Shown piece after piece: positions 44,491 to 54,637 of a stretch of DNA of 64,000 nucleotides. Positions within the stretch are counted from its first letter, which is position 1, and each line of letters opens with the position of its first letter. This DNA is from Planctomycetota bacterium. Its GTDB lineage: Bacteria > Planctomycetota > Planctomycetia > Planctomycetales > Planctomycetaceae. Position numbers and translations under genes: made by a program. Below the pieces are notes generated by a model, which saw only the letters and a list, made by a program, of their open reading frames with translations, did no database searches and was not told where the DNA came from. The DNA lies in assembly GCA_003388505.1 (NCBI GenBank), contig QQVO01000060.1, positions 186,001 to 250,000 of the forward strand. The letters are read 5' to 3'.

Positions 44491-46605
44491 TTGCACAACT
44501 GCGACACACTCGATGATTACCTGACCCGATTCGGACCGCTACTGGGGCAGCAGGCCCAGCGGTCGATGGCACCACTCCATGTTCCCGGCCGGGACGAACC
44601 GGAACTGCCCCGGTTCAACCGGTTCCCGTTCGAGCCGCAGGTGCACGTCATCACGGCCTCCGTCAAAGCGCTCCGGCGGCAGAAGGCGCTGCTGATGGTG
44701 GGCGAGATGGGCACCGGGAAGACCCTGATGGGCATGGCGGCCGTCCATGCCCATGCCGCCGGGAAGCCGTACCAGGCGCTGGTGTTCTGCCCCGGCCAGC
44801 TCTGCAAGAAATGGGAACGGGAGATCCTGAGTACGATCCCCGGAGCCCAGGTCCGTCAGATCCGATCGTTCCGCGATCTGCTGGACTTTCCGCGAACGGT
44901 GAACCAGCCGACCTGGTCGATCATCTCCCGCGATCGCGCCAAACTCGGTGCGAAGTGGCGGCCGGCATTCATCATGAAACACGGCCAGGCACTCTGCCCC
45001 GACTGTGGCCAACCCGCGATAGATAAAAAAAGGACCCTGATTTCGCCGAAACAACTCGACCGCAAGAAGCACATCTGCCTCGCCACAATCACCGATCCTG
45101 TGACGGGGCAGGAACGCGAATGTGGTGCAGCGCTCTGGCAGTACACACGCGAGATCAATCGCTGGGAACCGGCGCGATTCATCCAGAAACGCCTGCGCGG
45201 CGTGTTTGACTACCTGATCCTGGACGAAGTCCATGAGGAAAAGGGAGCCAACACCGCCCAGGCCAACGCCGCCGGGTCGCTCGTTGCCGCCTGTAAAAAG
45301 GTGATTGCGCTCACCGGGACGCTGATCGGCGGCTACGCGGAGCATCTCCGGCCGCTGCTGTTCCGGCTGTGCCCCCGGACTCTGGTGGAAGAAGGCTTTC
45401 AGTGGAATCAGGTGACGGCGTTTTCCGAACGCTACGGCCGGATCGAGACCAGGATCATCGAGCGGGACGGAGGTGGCGTGGAAAACCGGATGAGCCGGGG
45501 CGGGACGACGAAGGTGAAAACCGTCCGGCCCGGCATCATGCCGACGCTGTTCGGACGGCACCTGATCGGCAACACCGTGTTCCTGTCGCTGGAAGAAGTC
45601 GCTGATAACCTGCCCGAACTGCGGGAGATCGTCGAGCCGGTCGCCATGGATGACGAGACGGCCGGTGAGTACCGGCGGATCGAGCGGCACATCACGGCCG
45701 CCCTGAAGCAGATGGTGGTCCGGGGCGATCGACGACTCCTGGGAACGATGCTCAACACGCTGCTGGCGTATCCGGATCATCCCTACGGCTGGGACTCGGT
45801 CGGCTACTGGGACCGGGACGACGACGGCAACAAGCTCAAGTTCCACGAGGTAACGAAGCCGAAGAACCTGCATTCGACGACGATCCGGCCCAAGGAACGG
45901 AAGCTGATCGAACTGGTGCAGCGGGAGAAGGATCAGGGACGGCAGTCGTGGGTGTTCGTGCAGCTCACCGACAAACGGGACGTCGCCGGTCGGCTGGAGC
46001 GGCTGCTGTCTGCTCAGGGTCTGTCGGTGAAAGTGCTCCGCTCATCAGTGCCGTTGGCTCAGCGTGAAGAATGGATCGCCGAGAATGGACCCGATGCCGA
46101 CGTCGTGATCTCGCATCCGAAGCTGGTGGAGACCGGTCTCGACCTGTTCGACAAGGGCGGCCGCCACAACTTCTCGACGCTGATCTTCTACGAAACCGGC
46201 TACAACACGTTCACGCTGCGGCAGGCGTCGCGGCGTTCGTGGCGGATCGGGCAGCAACTCCCCTGCCGGGTGATCTATCTCTACTACCAGGGGACGATGC
46301 AGGAACGGGCGATGACGCTGATGGGCCGCAAGCTCACGGCTGCTCAGGCGGTGGAAGGCCGGTTCTCCAGCGACGGGCTGGCGGCGCTGGCCGGAGACGA
46401 TGGCAGCGTCGAGATGGCGCTGGCGAAGAGCCTGGCCGAGCGATTGGACGATCTCGACGCTCAGCGAGCCTGGTCGAAGCTGGGGGAATCGAACGTCGTT
46501 GTCGACGAGGCTGAAGGATCGGAAACGTTCCTGCCTTCTGAGCCGGACGACGACGAGGCCGTGCTGGAATCGCCGGTCGCGGCGGGGTTTCTGTTTGCGT
46601 GTTGA
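44491..46605 (+). CDS. SNF2-type DEAD-box helicase with zinc-finger insert
   Basis: 704 residues from TTG at 44491, seven bases after GAGGAGA (a TTG at 44485 is too close). A superfamily 2 ATPase: Walker A GEMGTGKT (71-78), DEVH Walker B in YLILDEVHEEKG (about 241-252), motif III-like ALTGTLIGGY, and the C-terminal RecA lobe with QASRRSWRIGQQLPC, the SNF2 motif VI. A zinc-binding insert (CPDC and a later C...C pair, about 169-211) sits between motif Ia and II. Probably translocates on DNA. It ends the three-gene operon with the methyltransferase. It has no nuclease domain. Confidence 0.85.
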   Translation: MHNCDTLDDYLTRFGPLLGQQAQRSMAPLHVPGRDEPELPRFNRFPFEPQVHVITASVKALRRQKALLMVGEMGTGKTLMGMAAVHAHAAGKPYQALVFCPGQLCKKWEREILSTIPGAQVRQIRSFRDLLDFPRTVNQPTWSIISRDRAKLGAKWRPAFIMKHGQALCPDCGQPAIDKKRTLISPKQLDRKKHICLATITDPVTGQERECGAALWQYTREINRWEPARFIQKRLRGVFDYLILDEVHEEKGANTAQANAAGSLVAACKKVIALTGTLIGGYAEHLRPLLFRLCPRTLVEEGFQWNQVTAFSERYGRIETRIIERDGGGVENRMSRGGTTKVKTVRPGIMPTLFGRHLIGNTVFLSLEEVADNLPELREIVEPVAMDDETAGEYRRIERHITAALKQMVVRGDRRLLGTMLNTLLAYPDHPYGWDSVGYWDRDDDGNKLKFHEVTKPKNLHSTTIRPKERKLIELVQREKDQGRQSWVFVQLTDKRDVAGRLERLLSAQGLSVKVLRSSVPLAQREEWIAENGPDADVVISHPKLVETGLDLFDKGGRHNFSTLIFYETGYNTFTLRQASRRSWRIGQQLPCRVIYLYYQGTMQERAMTLMGRKLTAAQAVEGRFSSDGLAALAGDDGSVEMALAKSLAERLDDLDAQRAWSKLGESNVVVDEAEGSETFLPSEPDDDEAVLESPVAAGFLFAC

Positions 46606-47160
46606 CGGGGATTCGAGGTTGAGCGAGTGACTGCGTTCCCGCAAGGTGTCCGTGCTTCTGCCAAGGCATGCTCAGGCCGATGTGACCGGAGCAGTCGCCC
46701 CATGCGACGGAACTGCTTCCGGTGAAAATGCCCGACGCAGGTTGCGCGTGCGCGAAGGTGCGTTCGGGGTTGTCGACCGGGAGCGTGTTGCGCCAACGGC
46801 GACTGACCCGCAAATGTTGTGAAATCCCGTAGTCAATTTGATTGCGTTGTTGGATTGAAACCGGAATCATCGTTGGCAGCCCCCCGACTCCATCGGGTGG
46901 AGCGCCTCCGCACCTATGACTGGACTTGCTCCAGTGACTTGGAGGTCGAGAAACGGATGAAAAGCTCCAACCGCATGATCAGGGGCCCTTCTCATCCTGA
47001 CGATGTTGCGTTGTGCAGCTCGGCAGCTGTATCGGATGTGGAATCACGTTGTGCGCCATCTGAACCGACGTCTGTCGGCCACAAGTGTGCGCTTCGGCGG
47101 TCTGCGTGTTGCAGGATCGGCGTCGCGTGGTACTCTCGCTCGCACAACCAGGGGGACACG
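46606..47160. other. gap with one copy of a dispersed motif, no gene supported
   Basis: About 555 bases between the helicase and C45 genes. A copy of the CGGTGTTGTCGACCG-type motif lies at 46763-46781 (TTCGGGGTTGTCGACCGGG). No tRNA half or attachment site was found that would mark the right island border. Confidence 0.45.
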
Positions 47161-48246
47161 ATGACGGCCGAACACCCTGCGATTCCGGTCCTTGAGATAT
47201 CGGGCCGCGCTGAACAGATCGGCACGGGGCACGGAGAAGACCAGCGGGAGAGGATTCATGAATGCCTCGACCGGTTTCTGGGATGGATCTGCGGCAGCGC
47301 AGCTGCACCGCCGGACGAGCAATCGCTGTGGGAAAAGTGGTCGCCGCAGGTCCCTTTCAACGAACAGGTGGCGCCCGATCTCGTCGCCGAGATACGTGGG
47401 ATCGCACGCGGCGCCAATGTGCCGTTTGAACGCATCTTCCTGCTGAACAGCATGCTCGACCTGTTGAGTTTTCGATACACGCCGATGGCTCAGAATTTCG
47501 GATGTACGACGTTTGCGGTCGGGGGGAAAGATGAGAGGGTCCTGATCGGGCAGACGTACGATATGCCGGCTCTGCTGCAGGACTTTCTGCACGTGATGAA
47601 GATCAGACCGGAACAGGGCCCGCGGCAGCTGGTGTTTACCTTTTCGGGAATCGTGGGTGCGAGTGGATTGAACGACGCAGGCATCGGTCTCTGTATCAAC
47701 TATCTGAGTCCGCTCGATGTCGGCGTCGGGAGATTGCACAGTGTCGTGGTGCGGCAGATACTCGCGGCCGCAAATCTGGCGAGCGCACTCGAACCGCCTG
47801 TTGTGCCACCGCGTGCCGGCGGAGCGCATTACCTCGTTGCGGACACGCAAGGCAGTTTCGTCAGCGTCGAGACCACCGGCCGAAAGTACGAGATGTTTCT
47901 GCCCGACGGGACTGCCATCGGACACACCAACCACTATCTCGGTCAATCCCTGAAACCGGTGGAACACATTCGCGAGAATTCGATCGGCAGCTCATTGTCA
48001 CGCTACGCCGCGCTGCAACGCTACTTCCGCGATAGCGGCGCGAAACTGGATCTCGAATCACTGCAACGGCTCACGCAGAACCACTCGTCGTATCCACAGT
48101 CGATCTGTGCACACGGTTCGAGCCACGGCCCGGCGAATCACCAGAGTCGTACTCTGTCAGCAATGATTTACGAGTTGGCAGAGGGGACGATGCATATTAC
48201 GCACGGTTGTGCGTGCGAAAACAGTTATCACGCGGTCAGCCTGTAA
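47161..48246 (+). CDS. C45-family N-terminal-nucleophile hydrolase/acyltransferase
   Basis: 361 residues from ATG at 47161 (GGGGGA just upstream). It resembles the acyl-CoA:6-aminopenicillanic acid acyltransferase/C45 group, which self-cleaves before a cysteine. The likely nucleophile is the cysteine in AQNFGCTTFAVG (about 115-126), followed by RVLIGQTYDMP and GASGLNDAGIGLCINYL, where the family has an N-terminal Ntn core. C-terminal part: GTAIGHTNHYL. It could hydrolyse an N-acyl amide; the substrate is unknown. It overlaps the next gene by one base. Confidence 0.83.
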   Translation: MTAEHPAIPVLEISGRAEQIGTGHGEDQRERIHECLDRFLGWICGSAAAPPDEQSLWEKWSPQVPFNEQVAPDLVAEIRGIARGANVPFERIFLLNSMLDLLSFRYTPMAQNFGCTTFAVGGKDERVLIGQTYDMPALLQDFLHVMKIRPEQGPRQLVFTFSGIVGASGLNDAGIGLCINYLSPLDVGVGRLHSVVVRQILAAANLASALEPPVVPPRAGGAHYLVADTQGSFVSVETTGRKYEMFLPDGTAIGHTNHYLGQSLKPVEHIRENSIGSSLSRYAALQRYFRDSGAKLDLESLQRLTQNHSSYPQSICAHGSSHGPANHQSRTLSAMIYELAEGTMHITHGCACENSYHAVSL

Positions 48247-49004
48247 TGGCAGATGACTTCACGTCGACATTCGAGGCACTCTGGATCGATCTTCGTGCAC
48301 GGTGGTGCGATTGCCATGACCTCGGCGGCGCACTCGCGCTCAGCCATGAAGAGGTGAAGACGGAGTTCTTCCATCGCGTCGTTCGGGTCAACGTCGATGT
48401 CGCCCGCGTGAAGGGCCTGATCGACGATGCAATCCACCATTTCCAGACCAAAGGCTTTCCGTGTGCGTTTACCCTCTCTCCGCTTGATCGACCTGACTCC
48501 CTGGCAGATCAACTGATTCAGCGGGGATTTTTGCGCGGGACACAGGCCTCGGCGATGGGATGCGAGTCGCCCCCCGCGCCGCCTGCAGTCGGCAGTGCAG
48601 TTTCCGTCGAAGTTGTGCCCGCAGATGCTTACGGGACGTGGGCGGACCTGGTGTGCCGGAGTTTTCAACTGCCCACCGCAATGGGTCACATCGGCCGATC
48701 CGTGCTGATCGCACCGGAGACACGCCTGTACCTCGCGCGTGTCGACGGGATGCCGGCGGGGACAACGCTGCTCCACACGGCATTCGGCATGGGCTACGTC
48801 GACCTCGTAGGAACGTTGCCGGAGATGCGACGCAAAGGAGTTGCTTCGGCCCTCGTCCGCCAGGCTGTTGCTGACTCCGTGAAGATGGGTAATCGCTGGA
48901 CGGCGCTGGAAGTCGTAAGCGACAGCGTTGCCGAACGCCTTTACCGACGACTCGGATTCCGCGTCGTCCACCATCGGCAACGATTTACTTTGCCCGCAGT
49001 CTAG
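48246..49004 (+). CDS. GNAT-family N-acetyltransferase
   Basis: 252 residues, ATG overlapping the C45 stop (TAATG). The C-terminal half has GTLPEMRRKGVASALVRQAV, the acetyl-CoA loop, and VSDSVAERLYRRLGFRVVH, the closing helix. The N-terminal 130 residues are a divergent GNAT-like half, so it may be a tandem GNAT. Translation is coupled to the C45 hydrolase, suggesting they act on related amine substrates. Confidence 0.85.
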   Translation: MADDFTSTFEALWIDLRARWCDCHDLGGALALSHEEVKTEFFHRVVRVNVDVARVKGLIDDAIHHFQTKGFPCAFTLSPLDRPDSLADQLIQRGFLRGTQASAMGCESPPAPPAVGSAVSVEVVPADAYGTWADLVCRSFQLPTAMGHIGRSVLIAPETRLYLARVDGMPAGTTLLHTAFGMGYVDLVGTLPEMRRKGVASALVRQAVADSVKMGNRWTALEVVSDSVAERLYRRLGFRVVHHRQRFTLPAV

Positions 49005-49030
49005 ACAGTCTCCGGTGGGCCGGGCTCATG

Positions 49031-50374
49031 TCATGGACCGAGGACTTCCTCGACCGCGGCACCAAGACGTTCGACAAGCTGATCGATCTGCTGCGTCGTG
49101 ATGACGTATGGCGGCGCGATGCAGAAGATGTCGTCGCGGATCCGAGTGAACAGGCCGCGGTCCTGTGCCGCCACGTGGATCCGCTGCCCCACTTTTTCGT
49201 CACCGTCGAATTCCGCCCGCGTCTCGCGGTCCTGGACGAATTCGACACCGGTCATCAGTCCGATACCACGAATCTCTCCGACATGTGGATGAGCACCGAG
49301 TCGTTCATGCAGGCGACGCCGCAGATCACTCCCTTTTTCCACGGCCTGCCCCCGAAAATCCTCGCGATCCAGAATTTCCAGATTCGCGAGCGCCACGGCG
49401 CAGCCGACAGGATGTCCGCTGTACGTATAGGCGTGCAACCACACCATGTCGCTTGTGCTCATCGTGTCCGCGATTGCATCACTGACACCCATTCCCCCCA
49501 GCGGGAAATAGCCTGAGGTGATCGCCTTGGCGAATGTCATCAGGTCGGGTTCGATGCCCCAGTGTTCGAGCCCGAACCACTTTCCGGTGCGTCCGAAACC
49601 GGTGATGATCTCGTCCGCGCAGAACAGGACGTTGTACTGGTCACAGATTTCGCGGATCCGCGGGAAGTAGTCGTCCGGGGGGACGATGACACCGGCCCCT
49701 CCTTGTACCGGTTCGGCGAGGAACATTGCGACCGTCTCGGGCCCTTCGCGCAGGATAGCCTGCTCCAGTTCGTCAGCCATGGCGATTCCCGGACTGACGC
49801 CCGGCGGCGCTTTGTAGCGATACGGATAGGGCGACGGAATCTGGACAAATCCTGGCACGCGGGGCTCGAACATGGGCCAGTAGTTGGCCATTCCCGTGGC
49901 GCTCATGCCGCTGAGAGTCGTGCCGTGGTAGCCCCACTGGCGGCTGATGGTCTTCACCTTTTCGGGCCGGCCGTGTGCCTTCCAGTAGTACCGGGCCGTC
50001 TTCACGGCCGACTCAATCGACTCACCGCCGCCGCAGGTGAAGAAGAAGTGGTTGATCGACGGGTAGGCCAGGCCGGCGAGTCGTTCGGCCAGCTCAATGG
50101 CGGAAACGTTTGAACTGCCGGAATAGAGCGAGCAATAGGCAAGCGACTCCGCCTGGCGCGACGCGGCTTCAATCAGTTCGCGACGCCCGTGTCCTGCGAC
50201 GACGTTCCACAGTCCGGATGCCACATCGAGAAACTCGCGCCCGTCGGCATCGATCAGGATCGCGCCGGAGCCGGATGTCCAGACATGCCCATTCGCGTGC
50301 AGCCCGGGGTTGTGCAGAGGATGGATCAGATGGGCCCGATCAACTGCCAGCAGATCCTCTTTCGTGCGCGGCAT
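49031..50374 (-). CDS. class-III PLP-dependent aminotransferase
   Basis: 447 residues from ATG at 50374; in-frame sequence upstream is not homologous. Fold-type I aminotransferase of the omega-amino-acid/ornithine group: SGLWNVVAGHGRRELIEAA, ISRQWGYHGTTLSGMS (His/Gly-rich cofactor strand), CADEIITGFGRTGKWFGLEH (Asp binding the pyridine N), and the Schiff-base lysine in LMTFAKAITSGYFPLGG. It transfers an amino group to a keto acid; the exact substrate is unknown (candidates are putrescine, beta-alanine, aminobutyrate). It faces the C45/GNAT pair. Confidence 0.93.
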   Translation of the reverse strand: MPRTKEDLLAVDRAHLIHPLHNPGLHANGHVWTSGSGAILIDADGREFLDVASGLWNVVAGHGRRELIEAASRQAESLAYCSLYSGSSNVSAIELAERLAGLAYPSINHFFFTCGGGESIESAVKTARYYWKAHGRPEKVKTISRQWGYHGTTLSGMSATGMANYWPMFEPRVPGFVQIPSPYPYRYKAPPGVSPGIAMADELEQAILREGPETVAMFLAEPVQGGAGVIVPPDDYFPRIREICDQYNVLFCADEIITGFGRTGKWFGLEHWGIEPDLMTFAKAITSGYFPLGGMGVSDAIADTMSTSDMVWLHAYTYSGHPVGCAVALANLEILDREDFRGQAVEKGSDLRRRLHERLGAHPHVGEIRGIGLMTGVEFVQDRETRAEFDGDEKVGQRIHVAAQDRGLFTRIRDDIFCIAPPYVITTQQIDQLVERLGAAVEEVLGP

Positions 50375-50786
50375 GTCTACACTTCGCTCCCCCGATTTCG
50401 ATCCGGATCGTGGGTTCACATACTCCCCGATTCGCCTGCCATGGCGAATAACAAGGCGCTGCGAAACAGCCTCGTTGCGTCGGCTTGAATCGAGACCGAC
50501 GCCGCTTGAACCGAGCGGCGTCATCCAGACGTTTGCATCGTATCATGAAATCCACGGAAGTCCGAATCACCATGTGGCGCATCTGCTTCATCGATGACGG
50601 TCCTTTCCAGGTGATTCGCCTGAAGGGAGGCTCTCGCGAAGGGCGGCACGCCCGTCACAGCGATGGCGCGCTCCGCGGCAGTTGTTGAGAAGTTTGCAAC
50701 ATGCGAGACTTCCCGCTGTGTATCAGAGATCATGTCCCGAGTCTGTGCGCGCGCGTTGCTCATCTTCGTCCCGGAGCACGGATACG
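50375..50786. other. divergent gap aminotransferase/GH3, no gene supported
   Basis: About 410 bases. Open frames that extend the neighbouring genes into it carry no homology. No RNA gene or clear promoter is recognised; a GGAG at 50772 serves the GH3 start. Confidence 0.4.
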
Positions 50787-52481
50787 ATGACCTTCACCGG
50801 AACACGTTCGTTGAATGGCGAATTGCTCAGCCGCCGCGAGATGCTGGGGCTCTCAGCGACGACGATGTTGCTGGGGCGCGCCTGGGGTGGAATCTGTAGC
50901 CGGGATCGGAACTGGGCGGAGACCCAACTTCGCCGACTCTCGCTGGCTGAACGGGTCGGGCAGCTGATGTCGGTGCATAACGGCATCGACGGTCTGTGGG
51001 AGGGCGTTCGCACCGGGCGAGCCGGTTCGCTCCAAGTCCCGCGCGGCGGAGAGACAACCGCCAGGGACGTCGTCGAGTTCAACTATGAAGTCCAGTCGCA
51101 GGCGCGCGTTCCGCTGCTGACAATTGGAGCGGTCGAAGCCGGCATGGGACAGGTTGCCCGCGAAGCGACCCTGCTGCCCAACAACATGGCGATTGGTGCG
51201 ACCGGTTCCGAAGAACTCGCCTACGCGGCCGCTCAGGTGGCGGCGAAGGAAGCCCGGGCTCTCGGCATTGTCTGGCCCGGGATCACGGTCGCCGACGTCA
51301 ACTCGAACGCACTCAATCCGATCATCAATACCCGCAGCTTCGGCGATTCGCCGGATCTCGTTGCAAGACTGCTGGTGGCGTCGATCCGCGCGGCGCAGGA
51401 CCAGCGGCTGATCTCGTCAGCGAATCATTTTCCCGGTCACGGTGGCACCAGCCAGGACAGTCACCTCGAATTACCCACCGTCGCTCGCTCGCGTGAGGAA
51501 CTTGATCGCATCGATCTGCCACCCTTTCGGGCGGCAATCGCTGCAGGCGTCGCGACGATGTGCACGGCCCACATCTGTTATCCCGCGCTCGAACCGGACG
51601 TCCAACGACCGGCGACCATGTCGTATGCGATTCTGACACGGCTGCTGCGCGACGAACTCGGATTCGAGGGATTCGTCCATTCCGACAGCTTCGCAATGGA
51701 AGCGATCCGCAGGAACTTTTCGATCGCCGAGGCCGCCGTGCAGTCGGTGCGCGCGGGGTGCGATACCATTCTGTCGTATCCCGACTGGGACGAGTGCCAC
51801 GACGCCGTGCTGACCACTGCCCGGAAAGACGACGAACTGCGGCTGCGCGTCGACGAATCAGCCCGACGCCTGCTCATGTGGAAACACTGGGTCGGACTGA
51901 TTGATGCCGGGCCGATTGACCTGGAGAACTGTCTCGCCGTGCTGTCGAACCCTGACCACAAGCAGACAGCTGCGAAAATCGCCCGGGCAGCGATGACCGC
52001 CGTCCGCGGCAGAGAGTTTCTGACGAGTCTCTCGAAGCGCGAGAACGTGGTGTGCGTAGTCGGCCGACAGCGTCGGCCGGATGAATCGTATGCGACCCTG
52101 CTCAACCTGTTGAAAGAGCAGTGGTCGCGGGCCAAACTCTTCGAACTCGACGTCGAGCCGACGGACGAACAGCGTCGGACATTGAACGACCAGGCGAAGG
52201 ACGCCGACGCCGTGGTCTTTCTCGGATTCACCGAGGTCCGTAACCACGACCCCGACAGCGTACGCTTCCCGAACCGTCAGGTCGATGTCGTGCAGCAACT
52301 GAGTCAGGATGTTGCCCTGGCTGTACTCTGCTTCGGAAGCCCGTACGCCGTCGAAGACTTCGCAGATGCGAATGCCGTGGCGTGTGCGTATGACGGGATC
52401 CCAGTTTGCCTGACTGCCGGAGTCGATGCCCTGCTCGGCAAGCAATCCTGGCCGGGAAAACTGCCGGTCAAGCTGGGTTAG
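50787..52481 (+). CDS. Tat-exported GH3 family glycosidase (NagZ-like)
   Basis: 564 residues from ATG at 50787. A twin-arginine-type signal (SRREMLGLSATTMLLG, about 15-30) exports it. The GH3 N-terminal barrel has NHFPGHGGTSQDSHLELP (the KHFPGHG...DSH loop of beta-N-acetylglucosaminidases, with Asn for Lys) and FVHSDSFAME, where the Asp is the nucleophile position. A second, alpha/beta C-terminal domain (about 400-560) is GH3-C-like but without clear catalytic residues. It probably cuts N-acetylhexosamine links in cell-wall or mucin-like glycans. Confidence 0.9.
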   Translation: MTFTGTRSLNGELLSRREMLGLSATTMLLGRAWGGICSRDRNWAETQLRRLSLAERVGQLMSVHNGIDGLWEGVRTGRAGSLQVPRGGETTARDVVEFNYEVQSQARVPLLTIGAVEAGMGQVAREATLLPNNMAIGATGSEELAYAAAQVAAKEARALGIVWPGITVADVNSNALNPIINTRSFGDSPDLVARLLVASIRAAQDQRLISSANHFPGHGGTSQDSHLELPTVARSREELDRIDLPPFRAAIAAGVATMCTAHICYPALEPDVQRPATMSYAILTRLLRDELGFEGFVHSDSFAMEAIRRNFSIAEAAVQSVRAGCDTILSYPDWDECHDAVLTTARKDDELRLRVDESARRLLMWKHWVGLIDAGPIDLENCLAVLSNPDHKQTAAKIARAAMTAVRGREFLTSLSKRENVVCVVGRQRRPDESYATLLNLLKEQWSRAKLFELDVEPTDEQRRTLNDQAKDADAVVFLGFTEVRNHDPDSVRFPNRQVDVVQQLSQDVALAVLCFGSPYAVEDFADANAVACAYDGIPVCLTAGVDALLGKQSWPGKLPVKLG

Positions 52482-52533
52482 AGCTTCGGGAGCACGGAAT
52501 CCCCCTCTGTGCCTGACCGCCGACCCGTTCGAG

Positions 52534-54078
52534 TCAGGACCATCGTGACAGAATCGAATGCGCCGCGTTGTGGCCGGGTGCGCCGCTGACTTCGCCGCCG
52601 GGATGTGTCCCAGCGCCGCAGAGAAACAATCCGTCGATCGGCGTTCCGTAGTCTGACCATCCGGAGAGAGGTCGACGGGCGAGGAACTGGTCGGGCACCA
52701 TGTCGAGATGACGGATATTTCCATCCGTCAAGCCGACGCGCCGCTCGAGATCGATCGGGGTGAACAGCGACCAGTCGACGATGCAGTCGCGAACGTCCGG
52801 CGCGTAGCGACTGACGCAGTCAATCAGTTTCTCCCCGACTTCCTGACGCCGGCTCTCCCAGGTTCCTTCGGCGAGTTGCACGGGTGCGTAAAGCACCCAG
52901 ATCGACATGACGTGTCGCCCCGCATCCGTCAGGGTGAGGTCGTACACAGACGGAATCTGAATCTCCAGAACGGGATCGCTGGCCGGGCGTCCCTGCCGGG
53001 CCTCGTGCCAGCTCCTCTCGAAGTACTCGATCGACGGACAGACCTTGATATTTGCCAGAGCGCGGGGATTGACGTCCTGGTCGACCGATTGAGAGAAGTC
53101 GGGAAGCCGGCTCAGTGCCGCGTGGAATTTCAGGTACGCGGTATTTGTCTTGAGCCGTTTCGCCCGGCGAAAGAACTCCGTCGGCAGATCGGTTTCGTCC
53201 ACCAGTTTCAGAAGTGTCTGCTTCGGGTCGCCGTTGCTGATGACGATTCGGCTTGTAATCTCTGCGCCATCATCCAGACGAACCCCGAAGGCCTGCCCGT
53301 TCTCGACGAGAACGCGATCAACGGTTGCATCGGTCTGGATTGTGGCGCCCAGCGACTCAATCGAATGGGCCAGCGCCTGCGCGATCGATCCCATGCCTCC
53401 TTTGACGATTCCGACATCTTCGGGACGACTGAAGAGGTCGCACTTGATGTGGGAGTAGCACCAGACACTTCCGGGCGCCGCCGGGTCGCCGACATCCTGG
53501 GCCTGAATGAATGCCCCCTGAATGGCCGGATCATCAAAGTAGTCGGTGACCAGATCCTTCATACTCGTCGTCAGCAACCGGTCGAGGAATTCCTCGTCCG
53601 GCGTTCCCCGAGCTTTGGCGGCGAGCTCTGCAATCGTCGGCGGGGACGTGAGGAAATAGGGGTAGATCAGTTCGGCCGCACGCCTCCAGAATGATTGCCA
53701 TGCAGGAAAGGCATTCGCGTCATGAGTGGAGAATCTTGCAATCGCCTCGCGAGTCTGTTCTTCGGAATCCCACAGAAACAGGCACCGACCGTCCGGATAG
53801 GGCTGAAAACGCGACGGCTCGAGCCTGTAGACCTCGAACCCGTGCTGCCGCAATTCAAAGTCATCGATAATCTTCGACTGCAGCAGGTGACAGATGTAGG
53901 AGCACGACGACACGCGATAACCGGGGAACAACTCTTCCGTGACGACCGCTCCCCCAACAAACGAACGACGCTCCAGGACGAGCACGCTCAGACCGGCTCT
54001 CGCGAGATAGCCGGCGCAAACCAGACCGTTGTGGCCTCCTCCCACAACGATCGCATCGAACTCCCGTCTTGTTCCCAT
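52534..54078 (-). CDS. FAD/NAD(P)-dependent oxidoreductase (phytoene-desaturase-like)
   Basis: 514 residues from ATG at 54078 (MGTRREFDAIVVGG). The dinucleotide-binding GGGHNGLVCAGYLARAGLSV and the ERRSFVGGAVVTEE that follows it are those of phytoene desaturase/PYROXD2-type enzymes. The C-terminal GLFLCGAGTHPGGEVSGAPG binds FAD. It would oxidise a carotenoid, retinoid or other isoprenoid-like substrate, but no carotenoid gene is near. It stands alone, convergent with the GH3 gene. Confidence 0.9.
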   Translation of the reverse strand: MGTRREFDAIVVGGGHNGLVCAGYLARAGLSVLVLERRSFVGGAVVTEELFPGYRVSSCSYICHLLQSKIIDDFELRQHGFEVYRLEPSRFQPYPDGRCLFLWDSEEQTREAIARFSTHDANAFPAWQSFWRRAAELIYPYFLTSPPTIAELAAKARGTPDEEFLDRLLTTSMKDLVTDYFDDPAIQGAFIQAQDVGDPAAPGSVWCYSHIKCDLFSRPEDVGIVKGGMGSIAQALAHSIESLGATIQTDATVDRVLVENGQAFGVRLDDGAEITSRIVISNGDPKQTLLKLVDETDLPTEFFRRAKRLKTNTAYLKFHAALSRLPDFSQSVDQDVNPRALANIKVCPSIEYFERSWHEARQGRPASDPVLEIQIPSVYDLTLTDAGRHVMSIWVLYAPVQLAEGTWESRRQEVGEKLIDCVSRYAPDVRDCIVDWSLFTPIDLERRVGLTDGNIRHLDMVPDQFLARRPLSGWSDYGTPIDGLFLCGAGTHPGGEVSGAPGHNAAHSILSRWS

Positions 54079-54637
54079 GAGCGATTCACCTGTCGGATGT
54101 GGGACGCGTCGGAAACGTTTCACACCTCACGTGAATATAGCCCCGAACGCGGTCGAAATCATGGCTGGGCATCGAGGCAGTGCACACGCAAAGCCGATGC
54201 CGTCGCACAGTTACGCGCGTCGTTCGACGAAACCGACGCTACGTGTCGATTCGATTCAGGGAGCATTGGGGCTTGCTCTCGCGTGCGGTATTGAAGGCCA
54301 TACCCGTGCGAAACCAGTAACTCCATCCGGTGTTGCTCACCGACGCGAGTTCGCTTTGGGGAGAAGTGCTTCCGGTGTTGTCGACCGGAGCCGCGAACGA
54401 CAGTCAGGAAGAGCTGCTGAGTTCTGCTCTCTCGTGTCATCAAACCGATCACGGTGATGGTGACAGTCGAGCAACGCAATAGTGCCTCGACAATGGTACC
54501 TGAGGCAGCCTGTCCCTATACGGATCCGCTGCTCGGTTCCGAACGAAGCTGTTACAGGGATCTATCGGCAACCGCAACCCTCGCTCGAATGTCCGTGCCG
54601 TCTCCGGGGACAGGACACTCAATGCATGTTGCTCGCG
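54079..54637. other. gap with two copies of a dispersed motif, no gene supported
   Basis: About 560 bases between the oxidoreductase and the sensor-kinase stop. Contains copies of a CCGGTGTTGTCGACCG-type motif at 54323-54345 and 54371-54388. No terminator of the kinase gene or promoter of the oxidoreductase gene stands out. Confidence 0.45.
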
